DNA of 31,021 bases from Gnetum montanum (GCA_015680685.1 MNCI01011956.1:342443-373463); one strand, 5' to 3'; counted from the first letter of the stretch, positions 19,847 to 30,653 are shown. Program-made: numbers and translations. The notes: a model not told the origin generated them from the letters alone.

Positions 19847-20764
19847 GCCACTATATAAGAATTTCAAGGGTAGAATTCAAGAGAGATTTTTTGGAGGAGT
19901 TTTGGGAAAGAAGAAACTTTGACGAATATTGAAGATTTCTTGTAAAGCATGGCTTCTTAAAAACATCAATTTAGATACTTTTTATTTAATCCTGTGAGTT
20001 CATTTCTTTCCAGTTTTTTTTAGTTACTTAGCTAATGGTTTAGATAGAATCTTGCTTGGCATTTAATTTTGGGATTTTTCTAGGTTATCTTAATAGCTCT
20101 GTTTTTGCACAATATTAGACGTCTATTAGAATTGCCAAATAAGACCTTATGTTGTGTTAGAAAAGAATCTTGAGTAATTTAATAGTAATGTTTTATAAAA
20201 ATTTCTTATTTGAGTTTAGAAAATCTAGATAATCTTTGATACTTTGAGATGACTAAAACAACTTCTTTATTTATAAAGTTTATTTTCTTAATATTGCAAT
20301 CTTGAAATTTTCAATTTTCTCTAGAAGTTATATTGTTTGCAATTCTTTAACAATATTTAACTAGCCAAATAGAAGCTTGTACTTTGTCATTTACAAAGCA
20401 TTTTGGTAGTTAAATAAGAGTGTCTTTTATGTTATTACTTATTGAGCTCAAAAGGCTTGGATGATTCGTAATAGATCAAATTGGAAAATATTTATTACAA
20501 AATGTTTTCGCATGTCAATCTATCTTGCTTAAATTTTTTGAGACCCACACAAATCTACTTTCTTTTCTTTTCTCTTTCTAAATCCTTTGAATCTCACTCT
20601 ATTTCTAGTTTTCTTATGGAATCCTCTCTCTGGAAGAAATTAGCAGTAGATTGGTAGAATTGTGCTCAAATATTTTTATGAAATTTTATTTGTTACAAGT
20701 AATGTACTATAGGGACTATATAAACTAAGTGATTTGACAAAATAAGAACCTTCAACAACTCATA

Positions 20765-21479
20765 GTATCGACAAAGTTAGCTAAATTTCTTTATGATAGC
20801 CAATTATAGTTTCATACACAACCCAACCATTTTAACATTCACAACAATAAACACATACTCACGTTTAGTTCATTTCATAACCACAGAGTCTATTTGGAGG
20901 TTCCTAGGCCTTGGTATTGCCAAAGGCCAACAAGCACCTAAGCCCTATTTAAAGAACACCTTTGCATCTCGTGACTGCCAAGGTCATGAGACTGAAGTCC
21001 ATAACATTGGTGGTTTTAAACAATCATCAACATCCTGGTTCTTTCTCTTTTCTTCAAGGCATAAACATCATGAGCTAATTTTCAGTTATGGAATGAGAAT
21101 CACATTATGCCCATGGTAAGAACATATTATTACTAGAAATGGAAAAAAAGAATGACATGGTCTCACTATACATATAATTAGTCATTCAATGATTCTATAG
21201 TATACAACAAAACACTTGTGGCAATGCATCCTACTAAGCATTAATGTTGTTATTGATAAAATAATAAAGATATGTATAGTTTGCAAATTAAAATCTTTAA
21301 AGGATGAAAAAGGTTATAAAGGATTAAAAAATATAAAAGAATAAAAAAACATATTAAGAATTGAAAAATTATTAAAGAACTAGGGTGGATGTCAAATAAT
21401 TGAAAAATGAGTAAAAATTAAGAAAGTTATTAAGAAATTAGAAAAAAAAAACTGAAAATGAAGTTTATTCATAAGATCT
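20765..21479. other. Non-coding; probably 3' region of the minus-strand Athila-like copy E0
   Basis: On the minus strand, sequence after the E0 integrase (T-rich tracts at about 21280-21460, then 'tatagtgagaccatgtc') loosely parallels the 3' region of E1 (T-rich tracts at 29090-29200, then 'tatatggtctctcttgtc'). An open frame at 20793-21119 on the plus strand has no recognisable domain and falls in this context. No LTR for E0 was found. Confidence 0.35.
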
Positions 21480-21910
21480 AATTACAGTATGAAGCTTTCC
21501 CATGACTATGGTTAAGGAAAAAGATAGAGAAGATTGAGAAAAGCTTGTTCATAGTGAATGCTATGGTAGGATTTAGAGGTTGTTCATAGTGAGTTATAAG
21601 TAATACATGTACATGGCACAAGATTGATAGGTAGCATAGATGATATAAGGTCCTTTCCATAATGTCTAAACTTTAGTACATTAGATAACATGGTTGGGAT
21701 TGTAATCTAGGACTTTATCATCTAGCCTAAACCTCATCTTGGCATCATGTCTATGTTTAGTGTACACCTTATGGATCTCATTAAATATCAAAGCCACTAA
21801 ATATTTTTCATCTAATATGTTGAGACTCATAAAACATTATTTCTAGGCAAGATTAATGTCTATCTCCAAGAAGAAGATAGTAGCTAGGGTGTGAATCTTA
21901 GCTTGAATTA
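21480..21910 (-). pseudogene. pol: Athila-like integrase C-terminus (element E0), interrupted by E1
   Basis: On the minus strand from 21905 downward: IQAKIHTLATIFFLEIDINL, LNILDEKYLVALIFNEIHKV, TKHRHDAKMRFRLDDKVLDY, NPNHV, LWKGPYIIYATYQSCAMYMY. This aligns block by block with the E1 integrase tail at 28590-28900 (IQTKLRTLSMACDLHLDLDL, LNMLDENQLVSLSSNELHKA, NKQRHDLKI, NPKHV, LWKGPYII). TAA and TAG stops are present. The fragment starts abruptly at about 21910, right where the E1 5' LTR begins, so its upstream part should lie beyond the E1 3' end, outside the window. Confidence 0.85.
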
Positions 21911-21942
21911 AAAAATGATGGGACACAATCTCGCATGGGCCA

Positions 21943-21984
21943 TGATATCACGTTGGCCCTTGCAATATTGCATACACGATATCG
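21943..21984 (+). promoter_or_regulatory. Three CGATATCG-type palindromes upstream of TATA
   Basis: TGATATCA (21943-21950), CAATATTG (21963-21970) and CGATATCG (21977-21984), all perfect palindromes of 8 bases. The first two equal CGATATCG after CpG transitions on both strands. Confidence 0.7.
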
Positions 21985-22001
21985 CAACCCGTCGCCTTTT
22001 C

Positions 22002-22009
22002 TATAAATA
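22002..22009 (+). promoter_or_regulatory. TATA box of E1 LTR
   Basis: TATAAATA followed by AGAGGTGG, identical to the minus-strand copy at 289-296. Confidence 0.75.
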
Positions 22010-22177
22010 AGAGGTGGCTTTCCCTCGCAAGATCATCTAGATCTAGATCCTTAGCTAAACTCTGGCAGTTTTACCATTCCAAAGATAGAATAATTTCTAT
22101 GTGCCTGCAATAGGAGTCTCAAAGTGAACGGATCTTTATTCAAGCAAATTGTACCTGAGCACACATTTGTGTACGAA

Positions 22178-22183
22178 AATAAA
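22178..22183 (+). promoter_or_regulatory. Poly(A) signal in E1 LTR
   Basis: AATAAA within 'aaaataaagatgaac', about 170 bases after the TATA box and conserved in the copy at 116-121. Confidence 0.55.
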
Positions 22184-22720
22184 GATGAACTTTCTAACAA
22201 ACCTTGCAGCATGTGGACTAAGCTAAATAGGATTTAATTACTATTAAATGTTTAAATTCTTTCTTAGATAATTAATCCCTCTCAACCCTCAACTCTCCTA
22301 GTTAAGTGCATTCAGTATGACTGCTTCGAGCATGTGTGCTACACTTCGTAACCCAGTAACGAATAGCGTTTGGTAATCCCAGTAGCGTTGCTCTGGTTCA
22401 GGGTGTGTATGGCAAGTGGGAATGGATACTAATGCTAGGACAATTAGAACTTAGTTAGCAAATATTTAGTCACGTAGTCCCTTCACCCTTTCCTCTCTTA
22501 GCATAGGCAATAAAAAGATAAAAGATATAAAAATCATATACCTCAGACTTACTTAACCATACAACCGTGACAATACAAGTAAGTTTGGGAAGACAACGAC
22601 TAATTAACCTTAAGTGTTCCATAAGGAACGTAAGCACTTAGTCCTTGGAGTTTGACCAGATTGCACGTGAGATGCTCGTATTCGTATGGTTGAGTGTAGG
22701 GGTACCTCGTCACTCATCAT

Positions 22721-22738
22721 TGGCACCGTTGTCAGGGA
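22721..22738 (+). promoter_or_regulatory. Primer-binding site, tRNA-Asp type
   Basis: TGGCACCGTTGTCAGGGA closely matches TGGCGCCGTTGCCGGGGA, the primer site common in Athila elements. The differences are G-to-A or C-to-T. It begins one base after the LTR end. Confidence 0.85.
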
Positions 22739-22863
22739 CTTAGTTGTTTATGCGCTACATAGAACATAGGAAATCATTTACATCATTGGGAGCTAAAACA
22801 AAACCTTAGGGTTAATCAAGAGAAAATTAACATAACAGTAGTAGCACACCAAAAAAGACTAAA

Positions 22864-24814
22864 ATGTCTTCTTCTTCGAACAAAAGCACTTCACCGCCTA
22901 GGAACAACACTAGAGACAGTCGGCGGTACAACACACATAACCAAAATCCACTAGTTCCTCAACAATTTAGTGTGGTATATACTCATCATGATGAATATAT
23001 ACCCAACTTTACCTTTGTCTTCCATCAAGATGAACAACTACATTGGAGAGACTTGGAGGGTAACATAGTGTTACCCCCAGATAGAGTAGCCCCCAACATG
23101 CTCCTTCAAGCCCTTGCACAAATAGGCATTTCACAATTATATGCTGAGTACGTTGCATGTAATTACAACGCAAGTGATTACCATCCCAAAGAAGCGCAAC
23201 ATCAACGGGACTCACAACAGGATAATTACCACACATTGTTGAAGGGAAAAGGACCCCATAATGCTTTGCCAATCATAAGAGAAATTAAGGGTGGTGAACC
23301 TATTTCAATAGGTTCTCCACAAAACAATGTTCCCCCTCCTAACGATAGTAAGGAGGTGGTGTATCAGAACCTTCACTCCATGATACAAAACCCTAGTTAA
23401 TTCCCATGAACACCAAGTGTTCAATGAGGGAACACAAACACAAGATAAGAGTGAGCATTCTGATCATCATCATGATTGGGGTTGAGATCACTGAAGGGAA
23501 GGTAGGAAACATCATCATGGCGATGGTTCTCCTTCCTCTTCCCCTTCATCATCACATTCACCCTCTTCTTCAATATCAGGACATAGTCATAAAGAACCTA
23601 ACCATGAGGATAAGGGTAAGAAAAATGAGAGACCTCGTCGATAGAGTTGAGAGCGAGGATGAGGACACTCTAGGGAATCAAGGCATGGAAGAAGGAAAAG
23701 TAGGGAACCACGTAGACATCACAGATGCCATGAAAGAAATGACCATGAAGAACCCCTACTTGCAACCCAAAGCATGTTAGACATCACGGAGGCTGTTAGA
23801 ATACCTACAAGGCACCAAAAAGATAGTCAGATCAAGAGACTAGACATGAATAATATCCCACGATTTGAGGGGAGATACAACATTGATCCACAAAACCATT
23901 TATAGGAATTTCATGATGCATGTGCCTTGTAGAATATTGAGAACGAGTGGCAAAAGTTAAAGTTATTCCCAAGGACACTCATAAAAGAAGCGGAAAGCTG
24001 GTACTGGTCCTTAGAACCAGAATCCATTCGAAGGTGGAGTACGATGCTAGAATTTTTTAACGATAAATATCAAACGTACTCCTGAGTGTCCAACTTGTGA
24101 AAGCAAATCCAAGGATGGAAATAAGGTAATCATGAACCCTTGGATGCTACCATGGGCTGATATTATGCATTGCTACATCGTTGCCCAAGCCATGGTTATG
24201 CACAATGGGATCAACTATGCCATCTCGTAGATGGGCTAAGACATGAAACCAGGAGAACCCTTGGGACATATGCCCAAGGGAGATTATCTGAACTTAGGTC
24301 CCATGAGGTTCATTAATTTTTGGGGCAAGTAGCTAAGGAAGAAGGAGAGCTACATAAGAGAGAGAGCATGGAAGAGTATAACTGCGATCCTTCCCTCCAA
24401 AAGAGGGGAGTGAGATTCTATGAGGAGGAGGATGAGTCACCACTCGAAGAGTTGGTGAGTAGGAAAACCTTGCCACTTCAGAAATTAACAACAGAAGTGT
24501 CAGCTAAGATAGATCAAATGTGGGACTCCTTAGATAGTAGATTTGAAACCGTTTTAAAAATCGTAGAGGAGTCTAAAAAGCAAAGTAGTGAGCATGATAA
24601 GAAAAAGAACAGGGATTTGGACCATGCACGTAACAAAGGTAAGGGTAAAATGATTATCATAGAAGAGTTTGTGGATTCCAATACAGACAATGATGGTGGG
24701 TGTGAGATATGTCAATATGACCATCCTAAGGGATGTTTCCCAATAATCTCACATCTACAAGAGTCTAGGGTGTATGCACTCAACCCAAGACTTAACAAAC
24801 AGCAAGCACCCTGA
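22864..24814 (+). pseudogene. gag: E1 gag polyprotein region
   Basis: The ATG at 22864 opens 178 codons in frame 1 (MSSSSNKSTSPPRNN; later YTHHDEYIPNFTFVF). The coding frame then shifts to frame 2 near 23400 through a His/Ser/Arg-rich low-complexity stretch. The capsid domain lies at about 23845-24120: IPRFEGRYNIDPQNH, EFHDACAL, KLFPRTLIKEAESWYWSLEP, the retrotransposon gag signature. It continues with RCPSHGYAQWDQLCHLVDGL. From 24320 frame 2 is open for 164 codons and ends with a knuckle-like CEICQYDHPKGC. Stops sit mostly at Trp/Gln-like positions. Would build the virus-like particle. Confidence 0.75.
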
Positions 24815-25383
24815 AGGTTACCTTATCCCCAAGGTAGTTCCACCAACCATTAATGTATTATCCAAGTAGAACTCCACCACAACCTATTGAGCAACACCAA
24901 CAATGGCAATACCCACAATCATGGGGGATGCCACCACCTAGGCAACAATACCCTTACCGGCAACCAGATCGATATGGCTACTACGTGCAGTAGCCAATCT
25001 CTCCAAGTGACTCTATCAGTCATGCTACCCCATAACATCACTACTAAGCTTAGGAGTACTTTAGGACTACTTCTCCTGGGAGAGACACACCACATGCATA
25101 CCATCCTCCAAATCCACCCACGACTCTTACACCAATAGCTCCACTACCAACCGCTCCAACAATGCAAGGGGTATTCCCCACTCAACCGCAATAACCCAAT
25201 GTCACAAGGGCTTCAAATCCTCAAACCGTAGTTGGTTCTAACAATCTTATGCTGAAAATACCTTTCTTCAAAACCAACAACCCAACTAAGCCCTCACCAT
25301 CACAAGCGATTGAACATCTAAACACCTTCATACCAAATAAAGTTTTGGAACCTCCTTCAACCCAAAAATAGAGCTTAACATAC
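24815..25383 (+). pseudogene. E1 gag-protease linker, Pro/Gln/Tyr-rich
   Basis: Frame with PQSWGMPPPRQQYPYRQPDR, then PPNPPTTLTPIAPLPTAPTM, followed by FFKTNNPTKPSPSQAIEHLN. A low-complexity spacer usual between gag and protease in this lineage. Several stops. Confidence 0.5.
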
Positions 25384-25908
25384 ATGATTATGTTAACACA
25401 TGTCGTTACTGACTGGATTAAGATGGGCCACCTTCCCAGGAAATTCTCTAATCCTAGAAGTCCTCTAATCTACCTCCAAGTCGTTGGGAATGAACCATGT
25501 AAATCTCTTCTGGACTCAGGTTCTAGAGTCAACTTAATATCACAAGAGATGTACAAAGCCTGGAACCTACCTCCACTAAGCAAGAGTAACATTCAACTAA
25601 AGTTGGCTGACTAGTCCATCACTATCCCTTTGGGACTAGTGCAGGACATCCTTACCAGTGTGAGTGGTTGGTCATATCTAGCTTATTTCCTAGTGATACA
25701 AGTAAACAACGATAAGGGGGACTTCCCAATCATAATGGGAAGAGCATGGCTGAGCACTATAGATGCATGCCTAGAAATCTATGATCTTTCCCTGGAAATA
25801 TCCAAGAAGAACCCTATTGAAAGATCAAGAAAAAAAAAATTTCATGCATTGCATACAGTGACACAGGGTGCCATTGCATGTAGAAATCATGGATTATGCA
25901 AAATTTAG
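25384..25908 (+). pseudogene. pol: E1 aspartic protease
   Basis: Frame 1: PLIYLQVVGNEPCKSLLDSG, then SRVNLISQEMYKAWNL. The active-site loop is DSGS, so the catalytic Asp is kept. After one TAG come VQDILTSVSGWSYLAYFLVI and DFPIIMGRAWLSTIDACLEI, the 'p.ILGRpWL.t..a.id' end of the domain. Frame 1 differs from both gag (frame 2) and RT (frame 3), so this is either decay or relics of frameshift expression. Would cut the polyprotein. Confidence 0.8.
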
Positions 25909-26183
25909 CATTTCCTACATGCGATTGGTGTGTACAAGAAATTAATACACAAAGGTGCCTATATGCAGCAGCCACATGACAAGAGGACACCATGTGGCTA
26001 ATGGCTGATCAAGAGAGTAACTTGATAACATGCATGGAATTAACTGAGGGAATAACTAGTGCTTACATTAGAAGCACAGACACACTTGAGCAAGTCCATT
26101 GCGAACTTCCAAACCTTAGCCTCGAAAACATCAACTAGAGGAAGTTGGAAATTCCTGAAAGATTTAAATAAGAGCCCCTTGAT

Positions 26184-26890
26184 TTGAAACCATTTCCCAC
26201 CGGTCTAGAGTATATGACCCTTGAAAATGGAAAATCGGTAATCATCAATGCAAAACTTGTCCCCAAACAAAAAGAAAGACTGCTAAAAGTGATAAATAAG
26301 TGGTCAAAAGCCTTTGCCTGGTCATACCCCGAGTTAACTAGAATAGACCCTAGGATATGCCAGCATAGGCTTTACACGGACCCCTCCATGAAACCTCGAA
26401 AATAACCACAGAGGCGATTGACCCCAAAATTGAAACAAATAGTAAAAGAAGAGATAGAACAGCTTCTTAAGGCTAGGTTCATATATCCCATTGCTGATAG
26501 TAAATGGATTGGCCCACTAGTGATCGTGCCTAAGAAGGGAGGCAAATGGAGGATGTGTATAGATTTTAGGCTGCTAAACACGGCAACATTCAAGGATCAT
26601 TTCCCGTTGCCATTCGTTAACCAAGTCTTGGATACTATAGCAGGGCATTGCTTTTATAGTTTTTTGGATGGGTATAGTGGATATAACCAAATATGGATAG
26701 CACTAGAAGATCAAGCCAAAACAACGTTCACTAGTCCTTGGGGAATGTTTGCATATAAACAAAGGTCATTTGGCTTGTGCAATGCTCCTACCACGTTTCA
26801 ACGTTTAGTTCTTAGCATATTCCAATAGTAGATAGGAAGCGAAGTAGAAGTCTTCATGAATGACTTCTCCACTTATGAGACAAGCTTTGA
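26184..26890 (+). pseudogene. pol: E1 reverse transcriptase
   Basis: Frame 3 throughout. The start is LKPFPTGLEYMTLENGKSVI, then WSKAFAWSYPELTRIDPRIC. A TAA precedes the core: EEIEQLLKARFIYPIADSKW, VPKKGGKWRMCIDFRLLNTA, FPLPFVNQVLDTIAG, YSFLDGYSGYNQIWIALEDQ, FTSPWGMFAYKQRSFGLCNA. Two TAG stops follow IFQ. The catalytic box reads VFMNDFSTYE, with Asn for the first Asp of the family FMDDF (GAT to AAT), so the enzyme is dead apart from the stops. Length and motif order are normal for the family. Confidence 0.9.
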
Positions 26891-27680
26891 TCAAGCCCTG
26901 GACCGATTAGAGCAAGTGCTAAAACGATGTGTAGAAACCAACTTAAGGCTCAACTGGAAAAAAAGCCATTTGATGGTCCAAGAGGGCGTAGTACTTGGGC
27001 ATAAAATTTTACATTCAAGAATAGAGGTAGACCTAGAGAAAGTTAGGGTCATCCAAGTCATCACCCAACAACCAGAAACTATAAAAGACATTCGATCATT
27101 CCTTGGAGACACTCGCTACTATCGGAGATTCATTGAGAACTTCTCCAAGATTTCCAAACCATTGGTAGAACTAACGAAGAAGGATGCACCATTCGAATGG
27201 ACCAGGGAATGTGAACGAGCATTCCAAACTCTGAAACAAAGGCTTGTAGAAACTTCCATTCTACAAGCCCTTGACTAGTCCAGACCGTTCCATATAATGA
27301 CTGACATATCCAATTATACCTTAGGAGCCATACTTACATAGTTAGATGACCAAAAACGTCCTTATTACATCCACTATGCAAGTAAGAGTATCGTCGGTGC
27401 ACAACTTAACTACACAACTATAGAGAAAGAATTAATGGTTGTAGTGTTTGCACTGGACAAGTTTAGGCACTATGTGTTAGGCTAAAAAGTATATATTCAT
27501 ATAGATCATAGTGCAATTAGGTTCCTCATGAACAAGCCAATAGTTAGCCCTCATATTATACGTTGGCTGGTAATCCTATAGGAGTTTGATCTAATGATGA
27601 TAGATCGAAAGGGAACCAAGAACGTAGTTGCAAATCACTTATCTCAGTTACACTGGGATAGCAAAGAGGATGAATATATC
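26891..27680 (+). pseudogene. pol: E1 RT thumb and RNase H domain
   Basis: Frame 3: SHLMVQEGVVLGHKI, DIRSFLGDTRYYRRFIENFS, ISKPLVELTKKDAPFEWTRE, then a TAG exactly where the family has Trp (PDWs.PF). RNase H follows with MTDIS (Asp kept), HYASKSIVGAQLNYTTIEKE, LMVVVFALDKFRHYVLG, HIDHSAIRFLMNK (Asp kept), EFDLMMIDRKGTKNVVANHL. Four further stops (TAG, TAA, TAG) fit Gln codons. The frame is never shifted over this 800-base stretch. Confidence 0.85.
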
Positions 27681-27819
27681 ATATCCAATTATTTTCCAGA
27701 TGAAGCCCTCTTTGTTGGTGTAGTGAATAAACAACCCATGGGAACAAATTGGTATAGTAGCATTCTAAACTATCTCCTTTTCCAACAAACACCACAGAAG
27801 CTAAACTTTAGGAAGAAAT

Positions 27820-29003
27820 AACAGTTTCTCCACAGAGCCAAGTACAAATTCTTTCTTGATGGCTTAGTTGAATGGTGTGTGTCCAATGTTGACCAACTAA
27901 GAGTTCTCCAGGATGCTCATGAGGGCCCTTGTGGGAGTCACTATGCAAGGAGACGAATGGCTATTAAGATCCTGCTTGCAGGATATTACTAGCCAACAAT
28001 ATTTCGGGATGCCCATCATTTTGTCTAATCCTATGAGCGTTGTCAATGTGAAGGAGGAATGACAACTAGAATGAAGGATCCACAACAATGGATTCAACCT
28101 TTGGAACCCTTCGACATTTGGGGAATAGACTTTATGGGGTCCATTACACCAATGTCCAATGGAAAAGCTTATATCATTGTTGCTGTTGACTATCTAACAA
28201 AATGGGCTGAAGTAGCTACTATAATAGACTGCACATCATCTACAGCTGCACAATTTGTACAACAATAAGTTGTAAATAGGTTTGGTGTGTCGTGTGCACT
28301 TATCTTGGATAATGGAACGCATTCACGGGTGCAACCTTTTGAAAACTGATGCAACGCTTAGGGGTTGAACATAAATTGACTACACCTTATCACCCCCAAG
28401 CTAATGGCCAAGCCGAGGTCACTAATAGGGAGATTACTAAAATATTAATGAGGACAATTAGCAAATATAGGTGAGATTGGAGCACTAAACTGAATGATGC
28501 TCTTTGGGCATACCGCTCCACTTGGAAACTCCCTACAAGCTACTCTCCCTATGAGTTAGTGTACGAAAAAATTCCAAAGCTTTCAATTCAAACCAAGCTC
28601 CGTACATTGTCCATGGCATGTGACCTCCACCTTGACCTTGATCTAGCACAAAAACAAAGATTTGCAACTCTAAACATGCTAGATGAAAATCAATTGGTTT
28701 CCCTATCATCAAATGAGTTGCACAAGGCACATAACAAACAACGTCATGACTTAAAAATTTGAAAGGTTAAGTACCAACTAGGAGATAAGGTCTTTTACTA
28801 GAACCCCAAACATGTGCCCCAACGCATAAAATCTCAAACATTGTGGAAAGGACCTTACATCATTCACACAACCTTTCCCTCAGGAGCCATGACCATATAC
28901 AAACCCAAAAGCCCCTACAAGAGATTATTGGTCAACATACAAAACACCAAACCCTTCAATGAACTTAGAATAGCTGGTGCACATAATACCTCTAAGAGAG
29001 GAT
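27820..29003 (+). pseudogene. pol: E1 integrase
   Basis: Zinc region: LRVLQDAHEGPCGSHYARRM, AGYY, TAG (Trp expected), PTIFRDAHHFV, then SYERCQCEGG, where the first zinc Cys is Tyr (TGT to TAT). Core: PFDIWGIDFMGSITPMSNGK, AVDYLTKWAE, ILDNGTH (Asp kept, preceding Ser is Leu), then a one-base loss near 28320 moves to frame 2: LGVEHKLTTPYHPQANGQAE, which holds the catalytic Glu. The tail has LWKGPYIIHTTFPSGAM and LVNIQNTKPF, the GPY/F module, and ends at a TGA (29003) without a chromodomain, as in Athila. Confidence 0.9.
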
Positions 29004-29005
29004 GA

Positions 29006-30600
29006 CCTTGCTCATTAGTTTGGATCTCTCCCTTCCAACCTAGTCATGGGGGAGATGGCCACCTATGCTAATCAATTGATGCCCTCAGTTCTTTTTTAAG
29101 TTTTTTTTACACATTTTTTTTTTACAAATTTCTTTAACTTTTCTTTTTTTTTTACAACATCATTTATAATTTTCCATTTCTTTGTGTGTTAAATTATTTT
29201 TTTTGATTCGTCACCTAATAAGTGCTCCCGATGGTGGTATGAACTGTATTCCATTGATTGATAATGTTTGGTTTTTACCTTTAAGGTATGATGTTGATAC
29301 TAAGGTATGATTCTTTTAATATAGCAAGCAACGAGTCCACTTCATCCATACATACATAAATTTATATGGTCTCTCTTGTCTTGGAATTATACAGTCTCCT
29401 TTCTCAATAATAAGAACTATCAACAAATTGGTGACTGGGAATTTCTCAAACTAAGGACTCAAGGATTGAAATGGGTGTGACTTCAAAGGGATTTGATGCA
29501 CTTGTGCTGGTCATTCTCTTGGGTTCTTGGATGTTTTCTTCTTGAGTTTTCTTACCATTCCGATGTTTCCACATTATCGAGAAGCTGAGAAAATAAAAAT
29601 AATAAGTCTTTGCATGGTGTGGTTCTCACGCAAAAAAAAAAAAAAACTGTGAGAATTCAAAGCACACCCCTTAGACGAAATAATCATTTGGGCTACAAGA
29701 ACTGGTTATGGAACTAAAATAAACATGTTTCCTCTAACTAAGGCCCTTCTCTCTTCCTACTTTCTCCTCTTTCATTTCGTCGGAATGGTGGTGGCTCTTT
29801 GGTGAAGGCATTCTTATTACTTCGAGTGGATGGATTGACCAAATGTATTAATGTGAAGTCACTGGATGTGGTTTGTTTGAGGCTGGATTTAGAATGAGAT
29901 CTACTAAGTCACATTAACCATTAATACACAAGGGGCTGTACACCACCTTATTCATGAGATTCCATTCCATTCTCTTCTTTCCATCCTTCTTTCTCCATTT
30001 ATCACCTCATTGTCAGTTGTATATATAGTCCATATTTTGGTGGATGCATTGTTTTCTTTCTGGTAAACTCTTGTGGTTAAAAATTTAACTCTTGTCTCCA
30101 AATGACATTTCTAGAGCCTACAAACTCTTTGAATGTGGAATTGTTAGGGCATTAAGGGCATGAGCCTGCTTTGGGGAGGATCCATTGGCATTCCTATTTG
30201 GTGCATCCATTAATTTTTTTCCCTTAAAAATTTCCACAATCATCATTTATTTTGTTCATCTCCATCTTTCACATCCATTTTATTGGTGTGGACGTTGTTT
30301 CTTTTTCTCCATCTTTCTTGTTCTTTCATTTTTCTCCATTCTCTCGCTACCGAAGGTTCACTCTCAGTCATGGGGATCCTGGTCCAATTTTTTCAATTTT
30401 CTCTAAATCCCTACACCTTGGGTAGGCACCAATATTATATCTCCCGATTTGTATCAACCATATCACAACTCAGCCAATGGACCTTACAACAAAGCAAGGT
30501 ATCAATTGCATTATGATTCATTTACCCTTACTACTATAAGACTGTGTTGTGTGTGCAGATGACAATTGTACACCAATGCATTGGATCTAGAGGAAACACT
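29006..30600 (+). other. E1 long 3' non-coding region
   Basis: Starts with 'cctagtcatgggggagatgg', echoed on the minus strand after the E0 integrase (about 21490-21515). Oligo-T tracts at 29098-29150 and a 15-base poly(A) at 29632-29646 flanked by 7-base inverted arms (29623-29629 and 29649-29655) are the main structures. Athila-type elements often have an env-like frame here, but I see none. Short open frames at 30185-30516 have no recognisable domain, though 30405-30500 (NIISPDLYQPYHNSANGPYN) has a protein-like look. No 3' LTR start (TGATGGGAC) is present. Confidence 0.45.
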
Positions 30601-30653
30601 TGGAATGGACTGGTGCTGAAATAGTTATGCTAGGAACAAGATTGATGGCATGC

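Larger units (their letters stand above)
19454..20764 (+). mobile_element. LTR-like segment (candidate solo or orphan LTR)
   Basis: Starts TGTAGACACAC, contains a 12-base palindrome GGCCTTAAGGCC (19467-19478), two hairpins, a 13-base inverted repeat and a TATA box (19852-19858). A long T-rich transcribed-type region follows and ends near 'ccttcaacaactca' with 'tagtatcgac' after it. The layout is U3-TATA-R-U5-like. No second copy and no polyprotein are next to it, and the ends are guesses. Confidence 0.3.
21916..22719 (+). repeat. 5' LTR of E1
   Basis: Starts TGATGGGAC and ends CACTCATCA one base before the PBS. Contains three palindromes (21943-21984), TATA (22002-22009) and AATAAA (22178-22183). 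Homologous to the minus-strand LTR at 1-376. Preceded by AAAAA at 21911-21915, the likely target-site copy. Confidence 0.8.
21916..30600 (+). mobile_element. Athila/Tat-type Ty3/gypsy retrotransposon E1, 3' end not resolved
   Basis: 5' LTR (21916-22719), PBS, gag, protease, RT, RNase H, integrase without chromodomain, then a long non-coding 3' region. The Asp-type PBS, the 'VFMNDFS' RT box (family FMDDFS), the 'FSKISKPL..L..KDAPF' linker and the 'WGIDFMG...VAVDYLTKWAE' integrase core are typical of the Athila branch of the Athila/Tat lineage. No 3' LTR was found before 31021. The right limit given is where E1-like sequence can no longer be argued for. Confidence 0.8.

Noticed and set aside
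20793-21119. 108-codon open frame on the plus strand
   Set aside because: No recognisable domain, and it overlaps the probable 3' region of the minus-strand element E0; composition fits a chance frame.
30185-30516. Two overlapping open frames, one with a Tyr/Asn/Pro-rich run
   Set aside because: The frames disagree with the protein-like run, and there is no domain or splice evidence strong enough to call a gene.
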